DNA of 64,000 nucleotides from Neoarius graeffei (Eukaryota > Chordata > Actinopteri > Siluriformes > Ariidae): the NCBI RefSeq assembly GCF_027579695.1, contig NC_083570.1:12135051-12199050 (forward strand), written 5' to 3'. The translations under genes and the position numbers were made by a program. The first letter of the stretch is position 1. Each line of letters starts with the position of its first letter. Under the pieces are notes generated by a model. It searched no databases. It was not told where the DNA came from and worked only from the letters and a program-made list of their open reading frames with translations. Of this stretch, positions 25,700-38,492 are shown piece after piece.

Positions 25700-26345
25700 C
25701 CATGAAACCCCGGAAGTGCGACAGTGAAAAAAAAAAACTTTACAAAAACATTAATTCAAACTGAAATAAACAAACTTTTGGCTGCATTAAAGCGGATATA
25801 TTATATATTAAGCAAATTGATTACTATATTGTTACTTGAAAAAAAAAATCTCTAAAAAAAAAAAAAACCCCAAACCGCTGTTGTTAATTGGAGGCGTGGC
25901 CACATCGAACCGACTGCACGGTAACCCGGAAGTGATAGTAAAATCACGACTAAATTCTTACTTGTACATGTATTAAATATGACGCGAATGCAGTGATTTA
26001 TTAATTGAAATGAACTTGTAAGAAATGTAATAGCTGTCAAAACAAACTAACAAGAAGAAATAATCCGCGGTTGGTAATTAGGGGCGTGGCTACGTCTTCC
26101 CCACTGCAATAGGAAACCGGAAGTGAAAAATATATTAACCTTTACTTGAAAAACGTATGAAATAATTCAAACTTAAAGACTAAAGTTGGTAAAAAAAAAT
26201 CCCCCCTCCCCCACACGAAGAACAACATTTATTTACATCTCTTTACATTTTTATCCTGCAACACACACACTTCACACAAACGTCTCTCATTATTATTATT
26301 ATGATTATTAACTGTATGACGCTAGAGTCACTAGAAAGGAGCTCC

Positions 26346-26358
26346 GTTGCTTAGCAAC
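26346..26358. promoter_or_regulatory. RFX-type X-box, unit 2
   Basis: GTTGCTTAGCAAC, identical to the unit 1 site, again followed by CCGGAAGTG. Confidence 0.55.
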
Positions 26359-26837
26359 CCGTGAAACCCCGGAAGTGCGACAGTGGAAAAAAAAAAACTT
26401 TACAAAAACATTAATTCAAACTGAAATAAACAAACTTTTGCATGTATTAAAGCGGATATTATATATTAAGCAAATTGATTGATTACTATATTGTTACTTG
26501 AAAAAAAAAATCTCTAAAAAAAAAAAAAACCCCAAACCGCTGTTGTTAATTGGAGGCGTGGCCACATCGAACCGACTGCGCAGTAACCCGGAAGTGATAG
26601 TAAAATCACTACTAAACTGTTACTTGTACATGTATTAAATATGACGCGAATGCAGTGATTTATTATTCGAAATGAACTTGGAAGAAATTAAATGGCTGTC
26701 AAAACAAACTACCGAAGAAATAATCCGCGGTTGGTAATTAGGGGCGTGGCCACGTCTTCCCCACTGCAATAGGAAACCGGAAGTGAAAAATATATTAACC
26801 TTTACTTGAAAAACGTATGAAACAATTCAAAGACTAA

Positions 26838-27997
26838 TGTTTTATCCACACCACCTCGTCTTCGAAAAAAATCCCTTCCACACATAACCGAACATCTGCG
26901 TTTTCAATCACATTCATAAGCATTCCAAACCTGTAGATGGCATTATTTCCCCAAATCCGACCCCCTAATCACATCGCCTGTGCTCTTGGAGCAGTAGTTG
27001 GGCTTCTAAAATTAAACATGTAAATAGCACCTGCACAATAATTAACGCTTTCAAGGCACTACTCCGATCCATTACTCTTTAGCTAGCCGCACACTACGCC
27101 GATTTTCAGCGTACCGAGCCAACTGAAGTCGCGAGTCAGGCGTAAAGACTAGTTTTCGATGGTACCGACTCATCTCACAGCCGATTCGAAAAACTAATCG
27201 GGAGCCAGACTGATCGGCGAGAGTCGCTAGCAATAGCCAATCATATCTTTCGCATATAACACGTGACATCATTAAACACAATTTCTAGCGCGAGAAATAC
27301 GTGTTGGTAGCACCTAATGCAGGTATATACTGTAATTCCATAGACTGAAGCTTTATCCATAGACACAGTGGGCTGGAAAGCCACTCTGCTCAAGTTGTGT
27401 GGCTGAATTCCAAATCGCTTTAACTCCCCTATATAAGTGCACTATTTAAGGTTGGGAATAATAGCTCATGCAGCCTAGATAGTGCGCTACATATTCCATG
27501 TTGTGTCATTTGTAATTCAGCCTGTAGCATCTTCAAGTGTTGGATTTAACAGTAACTATATCCAATAGCCAATCACAAAGCTATTGTCACGTGTCGCTTC
27601 AATCGCGACTGCACTCGTCAACAGTCGGGGGATATGTGCGTGCCCTGTCGGGAGTCGGCTCTGAAATGGGTCGGTTCGGTACCGCGTGGATCGCCGTGGT
27701 GTGCGGCTAGCTTAAGTCCATGCTTAATCTGGCTTCTGCAGTAAACAAAGGTCGCACGTTTGACGTCAGGGCAGATTTGTTGTCATTTTTTTGGCGCAGA
27801 TTGTGACGTTCTAAAACGCAAAACTCCGGTTATCTCTGTCTACACGAAAAGGCATACACGGAGTTTTCAAAAATCTTCACTTTGCCCGGAGTTTTTTTAA
27901 ATATTCGTTTTTGATGTGTTTTCATGTCGATGACAGGCCAAAACATAGAAAAATATCTTCGATTTAGCAGATACCCGGCTACGTGTGGACATGGCAT
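26838..27997. mobile_element. Harbinger-like insertion splitting the tandem array
   Basis: Comparison with the other units shows that extra DNA interrupts the shared text aaagactaaagttgg. It is flanked by TAA on both sides (26835-26837 and 27998-28000), as for PIF/Harbinger. The ends are imperfect inverted repeats (tgttttatccacac against tgccatgtccacac). No transposase was seen. A second element lies within it. Confidence 0.55.
27082..27711. mobile_element. Nested Harbinger-like MITE
   Basis: Inverted ends gctagccgcacac and its complement gtgtgcggctagc are flanked by TTA on both sides (27079-27081 and 27712-27714). The length is 630 bp and no coding frame is present. This looks like a non-autonomous PIF/Harbinger element. 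Confidence 0.75.
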
Positions 27998-28154
27998 AAA
28001 GTTGGTTAAAAAAAAATCCCCCCTCCCCCACAAGAACAACATTTATTTACATCTCTTTACATTTTTATCCCGCAACACACACACACACTTCAAAACGTCT
28101 CTCATTATTATTATTATTAACTGTATGAAGCTAGAGTCACTAGAAAGGAGCTCC

Positions 28155-28167
28155 GTTGCTTAGCAAC
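28155..28167. promoter_or_regulatory. RFX-type X-box, unit 3
   Basis: GTTGCTTAGCAAC, identical to the unit 1 site, again followed by CCGGAAGTG. Confidence 0.55.
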
Positions 28168-28789
28168 CCGTGAAACCCCGGAAGTGCGACAGTGGAAGAA
28201 AAAAAAAAAAACTTTACAAAAACATTTAATTAATTCAAACTGAAATAAACAAACTTTTGCATGTATTAAAGCGGATATTATATATTAAGTAAATTGATTG
28301 ATTACTACATTGTTACTTGAAAAAAAATCTAAAAAAAAAAAAAACCCGCTGTTGTTAATTGGAGGCGTGGCCACATCGAACCGACTGCGCAGTAACCCGG
28401 AAGTGATAATCACTACTAAACTGTTACTTGTACATGTATTAAATATGACGCGAATGCAGTGATTTATTATTTGAAATGAACTTGTAAGAAATGTAATGGC
28501 TGTCAAAACAAACTACCGAAGAAATAATCCGCGGTTGGTAATTAGGGGCGTGGCCACGTCTTCCCCACTGCAATAGGAAACCAGAAGTGAAAAATATATA
28601 TTAACCTTTACTTGAAAAACGTATGAAATAATTTAAATTTAAAGACTAAAGTTGGTAAAAAAAAATCCCCCCCCACAAGAACATTTATTTACATCTCTTT
28701 ACATTTTTATCCTGCAACACACACACACTTCAAAACGTCTCTCATTATTATTATTCTGTATGACGCTAGAGTCACTAGAAAGGAGCTCC

Positions 28790-28802
28790 GTTGCTTAGCA
28801 AC
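28790..28802. promoter_or_regulatory. RFX-type X-box, unit 4
   Basis: GTTGCTTAGCAAC, identical to the unit 1 site, again followed by CCGGAAGTG. Confidence 0.55.
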
Positions 28803-29366
28803 CCGTGAAACCCCGGAAGTGCGACAGTGAAAAAAAAAATTACAAAAACATTAATTCAAACTGAAATAAACAAACTTTTGCCTGTATTAAAGCGGATATA
28901 TTATATATTAAGCAAATTGGTTGATTGATTACTACATTGTTACTTGAAAAAAAACTCTAAAAAAAAAAAAAAAATTAAACCCAAACCGCTGCTGTTAATT
29001 GGAAGCGTGGCCACATCGAACCGACTGCGCAGTAACCCGGAAGTGATAGTAAAATCACTACTAAACTCTTAATTGTACATGTATTAAATATGACGCGAAT
29101 ACAGTGATTTATTACTTGAAATGAACTTGTAAGAAATTTAATGGCTGTCAAAACAAACAAGAAGAAATAATCCGCGGTTGGTAATTAGGGGCGTGGCCAC
29201 GGAAACCGGAAGTGAAAAATATATTAACCTTTACTTGAAAAACGCATGAAATAATTCAAATTTAAAGACTAAAATTTGTACATGTTAAATATGAAGTGAA
29301 TAGATCAAATTTGTTACTTTATAAAAATGACAAACTATATATTATGGCTGTCAAAACAAAACATGG

Positions 29367-29613
29367 TTAACTAGAAAAGCACTCGGAAAGCGCAGACCTC
29401 CGCCAAGAATCCTTTAAAAAAAAATCAGGGATCCAGAAGGTGATCCGGATCACCGCCAAAATTTAATGCATTGTTACTTGTGCCCAGTCACACCTCTGGA
29501 AAAAATTTCAGAGCAATCCGTTCATTACTTTTTCCGTAATGTTGCTAACAGACAGACAAACAAACCAACCAACCAACCAACGCTACCGAAAACATAACCT
29601 CCTTGGCGGAGGT
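29367..29613 (+). repeat. Interspersed repeat ending cctccttggcggaggtaa, copy 1
   Basis: The copy contains ggtgatccggatcaccgcc, atttcagagcaatccgttc, a run of ccaa and cctccttggcggaggtaa, the wording of a common fish retroposon 3' end. A second copy lies at about 30596-30802. The 980 bp between them hold no recognised gene, only words such as gtggcgccccctagtggc. Confidence 0.65.
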
Positions 29614-30595
29614 AATAATAATAACTAGAATGCATTTCCGGAGAAAATGTGAAAGTGTGCTTGCTCAGGTGCGCCGCCATGGCAACCCGACAAGAGAGGC
29701 GACCGCACGCCCACACGACAAGTTTTGTCAGCACGCGAAAGTTTGGCCAAGACACAAGGCGGATTCTCATACGGAGATGACAGGCTGGCAAGGTTCTTTA
29801 CAGGGACATCCCAGAGCATCACTAACATGAAAAATTTAGATGTAATTCTAAATCCGTAAAGAGATATGCCCTAAAACACGTTTTTGCTCATTGTGGCGCC
29901 CCCTAGTGGCTAAATGACACCAAATTTGATGAGGGTACATGAACTGGTGCTGAAAGTCATCTCAACAAATATGGCCTTGATACGTCAAAGCGTTTCTGAG
30001 ATATGAGCCAAAATACATTTCTGTTAATTGTGACTCCCCCTAATGGCCAAATGACACCATATTTGGTGAGGGTAGTTTGGATGGTGTCCAAAGTCATGCT
30101 ACTAAATATGGTCTTGATACGTCAAAGCTTTTCCATGATATGAGCTCATTTCCTGTTTGGTGGCTTCGCCGTCGATTTTGATTGGCTGCCATGGGCGAAC
30201 GCTTTGACGTATGAGAGCAAAACGAATATAATTCATTAGGCATAGACTGGAGATCACGTGTGCCAAGTTTCGTGATGATCGGACAAAATATGCGGCCAGG
30301 GTCACTCTACCTTCACATAGGGTGCGTTAGAATCATCTAGCTCCAAGGATTCCAACGGCACCAGACTTGTGAAAATCGGACATACGGATCAAAAGTTACG
30401 TGCATGTAAGACTGTGATCAGTTGGTGGCGCTAGAGCGTGAGATGTACCAACATGAAACTTGATGAAATCAATCAGGGTCCACTCCTCTATCACTGTACC
30501 AAGTTTCATGACTTTACACCTTACTGTTTGGCCTACAGAAGGAAAAATCTGTTTTTTTTTGCGTCGCGCGCCCATTCATTTCATTGGGGAAAAAT

Positions 30596-30802
30596 TAATC
30601 CTTTAAAAAAATCCGGGATCCAGAAGGTGATCCGGATCACCGCCAAAATTTAATAGATTGTTACTTGTGCCCAGTCACACCTGTGGAAAAAATTTCAGGG
30701 CAATCCGTTCATTACTTTTTCTGTAACGTTGCTAACAGACAAACGAACGAACAAACCAACCAACCAACACTACCGAAAACATAACCTCCTTGGCGGAGGT
30801 AA
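30596..30802 (+). repeat. Interspersed repeat ending cctccttggcggaggtaa, copy 2
   Basis: Nearly identical over about 200 bp to the copy at 29.4 kb, in the same orientation. Confidence 0.65.
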
Positions 30803-31029
30803 TTATTGGCGTGGCAAACAAAAGCTTCTGAAAAACTGTTAAAGATGGTTTAATAGATAGTTTAATATTTAAGAACTATTAAAGATCAGCAAAAATGAAA
30901 GTATTTTGCTTTCATGTTTAATAATCGGGGGATATTTTTCACGTAAACATGTTCAAGAATGATCAGCGACAGCGCTTCGTTACCTTTCTGCCATTGTACG
31001 ACTGACTAACTGGCAGAATCTGCTTCTCT

Positions 31030-31297
31030 AGATGTAGAAGAAGCAGCTTTTATTTGTCACATGTACACTCAAGAACAGTGAAATTCCTCCTCTGAAGCAG
31101 TGAACACACCCATACCCAGAGCGGTGGGCAGCTATGCTATGCTACAGCACCCAGGGAGCAGTTGCCATGATACAGAGCGAAGGGAAAGTGATGTTCATTC
31201 ACTCAACTCCCCTCACGGTTTTCTTGTCGGTCCTGGCAATCGAACCGGCAACCCTTTGGACCCAAGGCTGATACTCTAACCTTCATGCCTGCTCCAT
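31030..31297 (-). mobile_element. tRNA-derived SINE (tttatttgtcacatgtaca family)
   Basis: The plus strand reads gcttttatttgtcacatgtac, then aacagtgaaattcctcc, and ends with a tRNA-like stretch (ggcaatcgaaccggcaacc on the plus strand, a reversed B box). This order occurs in many fish retroposons. It directly precedes a DANA-like copy. Confidence 0.6.
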
Positions 31298-31342
31298 GAT
31301 TTTAAACTGTGTGGAGCGAAGTGGGAAGGAGAAGTACTTCCT

Positions 31343-31715
31343 CATCTCATCATCTGTAGCCGCTTTATCCTGTTCTACAGGGTTGCAGGCAAGCTGGAGC
31401 CTATCCCAGCTGACTACGGGCGAGAGGCGGGGTACACCCTGGACAAGTCGCCAGGTCATCACAGGGCTGACACATAGACACAGACAACCATTCACACTCA
31501 CATTCACACCTACGCTCAATTTAGAGTCACCAGTTAACCTAACCTGCATGTCTTTGGACTGTGGGGGAAACCGGAGCACCTGGAGGAAACCCACGCGGAC
31601 ACGGGGAGAACATGCAAACTCCGCACAGAAAGGCCCTCGCCGGCCACGGGGCTCGAACCCGGACCTTCTTGCTGTGAGGCGACAGCGCTAACCACTACAC
31701 CACCGTGCCGCCCCC
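31343..31715 (-). mobile_element. DANA/Mermaid-like SINE, copy B
   Basis: Minus-oriented copy of the family at 9167. A perfect 13-bp duplication, agaagtacttcct, flanks it (31330-31342 and 31716-31728). Confidence 0.92.
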
Positions 31716-31728
31716 AGAAGTACTTCCT

Positions 31729-33690
31729 ATCCTAAATAATTTTTAAATTAAAAAATTGAATAACATGAAGTTAAGAAAATCACTACTTGAAGGCAATACC
31801 TGTTATAGATTTTTTTTAAATATCAGGATCGGAAATATTGATACTTTGGTATTGAGCTGGCCATCTTTAGTGGTCACATCTCACTGACCAGAACGGGCTC
31901 TGATGCAGCTTTCAGTTCACTTCAGTTACTGAAACACTGATTTATTATCAGAAAATAAGAGGATTCAGGTTCGATTGGCTTTAAAGACTCATAGAGTGAT
32001 AGATATTTTTGAACCCTGAGGGAAATTTAGTTTTTCTTTTTTTTTTTACCAGCAGTAGAAGCCGCACACAGTCAGTCTGCACATAAAATAACTAAATAAA
32101 TGAAAAAAAATATATATATATAAAATAAAAATATATGGGGTCAAGAGAAGAAGAATTCTAAGCAGTCATCTTTCTTCCTGCATTTCTATTAAACACTTTT
32201 CTACACTAATAAGCTTCATGCAAAAGGTTTTGGAAAACGTAAAGGGTTAAAAAAAAAAAAAAAAGACATTCCTGAGTGACAGTAAAAAAGGGCACCAAAC
32301 TCTGCTTCAAGCGGACTCTCGCATGCGCCGTAAACTTCATATCTTCGCTCCACCATGTAATGTTCTTTATATTATATGGACACATCCATCAAAAAAACAA
32401 AAAACAAGTTAATCAAAAGAATTTTAATTTTGAACCGGTTCGCCATTTTGACACCACTGCGGAAGAACACCGGGAGTGCCGTCATGGGAGTGAAATATCG
32501 GGAATTATACATCCAGGACACTTTTTCAATGGAATAAAAACGGTGTTCGATTCCCTTCTCACAGGTTTCATTCATTTGGTTAGATAGCATGCGATATTGT
32601 TAGCATATCGCTTATCCGATGTGTATTGCGTCACTCTACCCAACGGAGAATGAGCGTTGAGTACAGTTTACGATATTGCATGGTTGTCAAGACAACAGGA
32701 CATCACACATCGGAGCTCATGCGAATACCCAATGACAAAACTTTTCTCTTGCGCATGCGCATAACCGGTTTTTTTTTTTGTCCGCCGGCAAAGAGAGACG
32801 ACGAGGCTAATCCAGGATTAGCGCTGCTATAATTAAGCACTAAATAAATAAACAAACAAACTGAAAACTGAAACTAAAGACGCGTTGAACACCCAAAAGG
32901 CTACCAAAACTTCATTAGATATTTTTCACGCATATTTACAAGAGAAAAACATACCAACGGACATCGAAAAACTGGAAAAGAGACGCATTGGGGATGTAAT
33001 TTTTTTTTGTTATTTAGCATAAAAGTCTTTTAGCACAAGGTCCAAGAACACATCATCTTCTTGCTTCATGATTGCCAAATTATAAATAATTGATATTAAT
33101 TTGTTTTGTCATTCCTGAACATTTCTATTGCACTTTTATTTAATTGCCATTCGTTCTAGGATACGTCAGTGGAAGTTTCTTTTGTCTGTTGACACATCGC
33201 AACTGTTGGTTACTAAGGAGACACGATTCTCATTGAAATCGTTCTTTTGTCAGTTAAAGACTTCATAGCTTTATTAGTCAAATACATAGTAATATATAAT
33301 ATCAAACGGACTTTTAATAGTTTGAGGACGTTTTTAGGAACAGATTCAGCTCTTATTGTCGTCGGCAAAACTCATTGTCAAGCAGGACAAGAGACCCCGG
33401 TTAATTAATTCGGCAAACGCGTAATTATTTAGTCTGATCATCTGTGAGATGATCAGAAGTGACTATGAAGGTGCCAACAGTTCAAGGTTCGTTACGGCTT
33501 CACTACAAATATCCAAAGACACCAAAGAATCGGATTTTCAGTCCACGTTTCAGGGATCAATAACTGATCCTTAACATGCACAGCAGCAAAAATTATAGCT
33601 TCCAGTCAGTAAGCAATCGTAATAAACCCCTTCCTATATCAAGAGGAGTGGAATTTTTCTTTTCAATTATTGTGACCATAATCCAGAGTT
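31729..33690. other. No gene recognised
   Basis: AT-rich sequence. Part of it (about 32330-32400) shares text with the hairpin family at 34497-34755. Opposing ORFs near 32276-32590 have no recognisable motif. Confidence 0.4.
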
Positions 33691-33691
33691 G

Positions 33692-34051
33692 GGCGGCACG
33701 GTGGTGTAGTGGTTAGCGCTATCGCCTCACAGCAAGAAGGTCCGGGTTCGAGCCTCGTGGCCGGCGAGGGCCTTTCTGTGTGGAGTTTGCATGTTCTCCC
33801 CGTGTCCGCGTGGGTTTCCTCCGGGTGCTCCGGTTTCCCCCACAGTCCAAAGACATGCAGGTTAGGTTAACTGGTGACTCTAAATTGACCGTAGGTGTGA
33901 ATGGTTGTCTGTGTCTATGTGTCAGCCCTGTGATGACCTGGCGACTTGTCCAGGGTGTACCCCGCCTTTCACCCGTAGTCAGCTGGGATAGGCTCCAGCT
34001 TGCCTGTGACCCTGTAGAACAGGATAAAGCGGCTAGAGATCATGAGATGAG
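33692..34051 (+). mobile_element. DANA/Mermaid-like SINE, copy C
   Basis: Same family as at 9167, slightly shorter in the core. Duplication ataatccagagttg flanks it (33678-33691 and 34052-34065). Confidence 0.92.
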
Positions 34052-34327
34052 ATAATCCAGAGTTGTAATAAATAACCGGACACTGTTGTGTGTCGCTGTC
34101 AATTTTAAAAGTAACTAAGTAAATTACACAGGAATAATAATAATAATAATAATAATAAAATAGGCTTGACTGTGCTAGCATTGGTCTTCGCTAATGCTAC
34201 ACCGGCTGGAAGGTAACTGGACTGCTGTGCTAACAGCACTGAGTCACGGGTAAGCTAGCATTGTCCTTCGAGAATGCTGATATGAAAAGAGTATGTATGT
34301 ATAATAATAATGGCTTTTTTTCATGGT

Positions 34328-34755
34328 CTATCAGAGATATTCCATTCAGCTACTCAGCTTCAGCTCATTCAAGATCATGGTAGCTGAATGGAATACATCT
34401 GATAGAACACTCACTCAACGCCAGCCAACATTATTTAAATCCGTCCCTCAGATCCGTGATGTATTTCATCTGAAAAATACGAGTTTTTCAACACGAGAAG
34501 ATAAACTTCATATCTTCAAGCCAACGTGTCATTCTTTTTATTATATGGACACGTTCACAAAGTCAGTCCCTAAATTTACCAAAACTAATTGATCATCGAT
34601 TTCCTCACGAGTGACCGATAGAGATACGTTTGTGTCCCAGTTTTGGTTCTCCATTTGATTAACTTTTTTTTTTTTTTGTGGCTGTGTCCATATAATATAA
34701 AGAGCATTACATGGCAGCACAAAGATATGAAGTTTATCTTCTCATGTTGAAAATA
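34328..34755. repeat. Fold-back repeat pair
   Basis: There are two inverted pairs. One is attccattcagcta (about 34337) against tagctgaatggaat (about 34380). The other is gagaagataaacttcatatc (about 34497) against its complement (about 34727), with ttattatatggacac inside each arm. The second pair could form a stem of about 65 bp. Related text occurs at about 32330-32400. Confidence 0.6.
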
Positions 34756-34836
34756 TTTTCACTCTTTTTTTTTTTTTTTTTCCCCCCCACTCGTGAATAT
34801 ATCCACCACTTGAAGATAAACGCCATATATCCTCTA

Positions 34837-35272
34837 CAGTTGTGGTCGGAAGTTTACATACATCCTCTTTCTCAGATCTGCACCGAGCTCCTTGGACTTT
34901 CCCATTTTACTGGGTCAAGCCAACGAGTGCTGTAAGCTAAACCCTTTTCATGAAGGCACAGAGAAGCTACCAGCTGTAGTCAATCACAATCACTAACAGG
35001 AAGTTACGAGACCTTGGCCTTGGCAAGATTTCGGAAGTTTCAGCACCTCTGAATTAATAATCTGAGCGAGCGTATGTATAATTTTGACCCTGTGTTGATT
35101 ACAGAAAACCCAAAGAAAATTAAAACACGTGCACCAAATTCTAGTGTTGTTTTTTTTATGCTGTACAATCAATCATTCTGCCACAGAAAAAGAACAGTTC
35201 AAAGAAATTACCGAAAGCCCAAATATCGCCATGACATTCATGTCACTGTACGTAAACTTCTGACCGCAATTG
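34837..35272 (-). mobile_element. Miniature derivative of the Sleeping Beauty-like Tc1
   Basis: Both ends match the element at 12335-13868 (cagttgtggtcggaagtttac and its complement) and abut TA. The internal text jumps from the left end directly to cctctttctcagatctgc, which lies at about 13447 in the longer copy. About 1.1 kb is therefore deleted, leaving 436 bp and no transposase. Confidence 0.85.
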
Positions 35273-35735
35273 TATGGTGTCGGGACGACACACAGCAAGT
35301 ACCGTGTAGTATAGTGTTCTACGCCAAAAGTATATTGTGCTCTAGTAAATTTTCCAAGCTTAAATTGGTATAATATGAAGACCGTATGGTTTAGGAGATC
35401 AAACAGGTTAAATATTCTCTACTACTGTCTCGTAGACAAAATTATTTAAACGTGTCCAAACCATCCATGTATAATTTTACTGTAAATTCTGACCACACAC
35501 CCATTTTAACTGCAATACAATACCGAACCGCGCTGCACTATATAGTTTATTATCAGAGTTTATACTGATTCTTTTAACTAGACATATTTATTCTACTAAA
35601 CCTTTCTATACTACACTACATCATAATATTACCGCTTCATCTACTCGTCTCTAACGTACCGTACTGTCCCGGGTCACAAACACGGCTCATGCTTTTAACT
35701 TAGGGACATGATTTTTCCTCAATATTTTATACACT

Positions 35736-35826
35736 TTTATTCATTCAGTAATTTTCTCAGTAACAGTGTTCCTTAATACAAGAAACAAAATAATAGCAAA
35801 AACACATGGATTTCTATTATTTTATT
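35736..35826 (-). terminator. hadhb: Candidate hadhb poly(A) signals
   Basis: Two minus-strand AATAAA hexamers (TTTATT on the plus strand) lie at 35821-35826 and 35736-35741, 450-540 nt after the stop codon. Either would give a 3' UTR of ordinary length. Which is used cannot be told from sequence. Confidence 0.4.
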
Positions 35827-36274
35827 TCACAATATTCAAAAAAAAAAAAAAAATACAGTGGAAACATGACGCATGCAGAGACGACTTTACGGAGTGCGAG
35901 TGTGTTAAGCCGAATTCCATCCTCACACCTTTTCATCAAGAGTGAACCGGATCGGTTTAAACAGGAGCTGTCTACAGAATCCTGAAGGAGGCGGGGCAGG
36001 AGGGAGGTGGGCGCTGATCACTCGGGTTCGAACGGCAGAAAGGGTAACTGATGAATGCGTTGACAAACTCAGCTGAACACGCGTTCTTAACAGGTTAGGA
36101 TTCTCCTCAGCTGCTTCACACACTCAATGTTTTAAAAGTACACAAGCACTTTCATTTCTTCAAGGCCTTGTGGTGAATTTAATTCTCTATCATTATTAAT
36201 TATTATTATTATTATTATTTACACCATTTGCCATTCTGTACGTGCGCACGCATGCTGCAGCACTCTGTAAAGCT

Positions 36275-36310
36275 CTACTGTGGATACGCCTCAATCACCA
36301 TCGCGTGACC
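36275..36310 (-). CDS. hadhb: hadhb exon 16 (coding part)
   Basis: Acceptor cgcgcag at 36311-36317, then the codons for [11 protein letters not shown] and a TAG stop at 36275-36277. The exon was found from the conserved HADHB C-terminus and is too short to appear as an ORF. Confidence 0.95.
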   Translation of the reverse strand, partial: GHAMVIEAYPQ

Positions 36311-38457
36311 CTGCGCGAGGAGGAAAAGAGTGTTTTAGAAGAAAGAGTGTCTCCGTGAACAGGGTTAAATCAGTCAAAGTAGCAATAAGCTTATAAAAAA
36401 AAAAGTAAACAGTATATAGTGTTATTATGAATCAATAAGATTTAAAAAAAAAAATCAATGAAAATAAATTAAATGAACAGCTCAATATTAAAATACAAAT
36501 AAATGATATAAATGAGAAAACTATTTAATAAATAAATGCAGGCTAATATTAGAATATTGAAAATATTCCAGGAAATAATTAATTATACATTAATCGTACA
36601 TTTTACATGAATATTAAATTCAGATATTCATTTTAAAAAAATATGAACAATAATGTAATAATGCTAAAAATAATTTTTAAAAACATTTAATGCAATATTC
36701 TGTAAATATTGATGTTAATTGAATGACTGTGCTTAATATTAAATTATTATAGACAAAATATATTTCTGCTAGAAGATTAAACTGAATAAATATAATGAAT
36801 TTTAAATAAGAATTTTTGTAAAAAGGTCACACAATAATGGTCATAATTAAATGTTTATTACTGTAAATATTGTTGCAAGTGCAAAAAACATTTTTCTGTG
36901 TAATGTTACTGATAAATACTTGGTGTGTGTTACCTGTCCCCCTGCAGCGCACGCTGCCACCAGGCCATACTGCCCCCCCTCCTTCTTGAGCCGGTGTGCT
37001 ACCGTGGTAACCAGGCGACAGCCAGTGGCTCCGAACGGGTGTCCGATGGAGAGCGAGCCGCCCCACAGGTTAAACTTCTCCATGGGGGGCGTACCAACCT
37101 GGGGCAGAAACACGTGCACAATAAACACAAACACACACCTCTACCTACCTACCTACCTACCGACCCCACCCACCTACCTTTGTTTTCCTGCCCATGTAGT
37201 TCTGAGCAAACCAATCAGAGTCCATCGCCTTCATATTCGCCAAGATCTGACCCTGAAAAACAAACACAGGAGCGATTAGCGGGGCCCGAGCACTGAAGCT
37301 GCACTGGCAGCAGTGTTTATTCCAGTAGTCGGCACGTGGGGGCGTCATTGTGCCTCGGCACTGAGCATCCATGTAATGACACCGTTTAAACTTTCAAAAA
37401 AACACCACCAACTTGGAGCTGTGTGACCTTTTACATGGCCACGCCTCCTACTAGGAAATAACAAACACTCAGACTAAAACTGTAGCGAGTCTCTGGGATT
37501 CATTCATTCATCCATCCATCACTGGTTTAAAGCGGCGTACGTGTAACGGAAATACGTTGGGCAATGACAGCTGTAGGAACACCCGTGGGGGAGGGGCTTA
37601 AGTGGGGGGAGCTACAGCTATTTTGACACAGCGGCCTTGAAAATCAAAGTCGCTTCATAGATGTGTGTAGAGAAGAAGAAAAAAAAGACAACTCTGTGTG
37701 GGGGCGGAGCTACAGCGGTGGTCATGTGTAAATCAGCGTCTGAGCGCTTTTCACACGTGAAAGCGGACGCACTCACAGCGAAAGCTTCATGGAACTCAAA
37801 CACGTCGATGTCGGCCAGCGTCAGGCCGCTTTTCTCCAGGACCTTCGGCGTGGCGTAGGTCGGACTAAAAGGAAAACAGAAACAAAAAAAACCCAACACA
37901 CATTTTAGAACTTTTTATCAGAATGAAAACACACCAAGGACTAAAAAGGACAGGAGGGCGCCATAATTAAAGCACATTCGCTGATACTAACGTCTGAGGA
38001 AAGAAAAAGAAAAAAAAAAAAAAAGCTAAAGCTGACACCATTTCGAAAAGATAAACAAGTGAACACACATTTAACGAGTGAAGCTAAAATAAATAAAAAG
38101 TGTGATGTTTACTTCTCCGCACCAAAATCTGAATAACACACGGCACGCATATTTTAACACGAAGAAAACCCGCACTGCCACCAGCTCGACGTGCAAAAAC
38201 ATAAATAAAAACCAGGAGAGAAGAAAGGCACGAGCGGAGAAAAGGCAGCTGTCACTCACCCGAGCAGGAGCTGGTCTTTAGGGTCCTGAGACACGTACAC
38301 GAAGTCTCTAAAAGAAACACAAACGACAGAACGCAGCACAAAATCTTTCAGTACGTCTCGCCCGGAGAGACACGGCATGAGCAGAGGTTCCTGTGACAGG
38401 GTGGAGGAGTTTAACCCGACTCACGTTAAAGCAGAGATAAATACCGCTTTCTGAGCT

Positions 38458-38492
<35 letters not shown>

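Larger units (their letters stand above)
25498..29280. repeat. Tandem array of four units of about 650 bp
   Basis: Units lie at about 25498-26183, 26184-26837, 28001-28650 and 28651-29280. They share the same order of landmarks: acatttatttacatctctttac, cattattattatt, ggagctccgttgcttagcaac, ccccggaagtgcg, aagcggatat, attggaggcgtggccac, acccggaagtgat, atgacgcgaatgcag, ataatccgcggttgg, attaggggcgtggc and aaccggaagtg. A partial unit may trail to about 29360. An insertion at 26838-27997 separates units 2 and 3. Confidence 0.92.
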
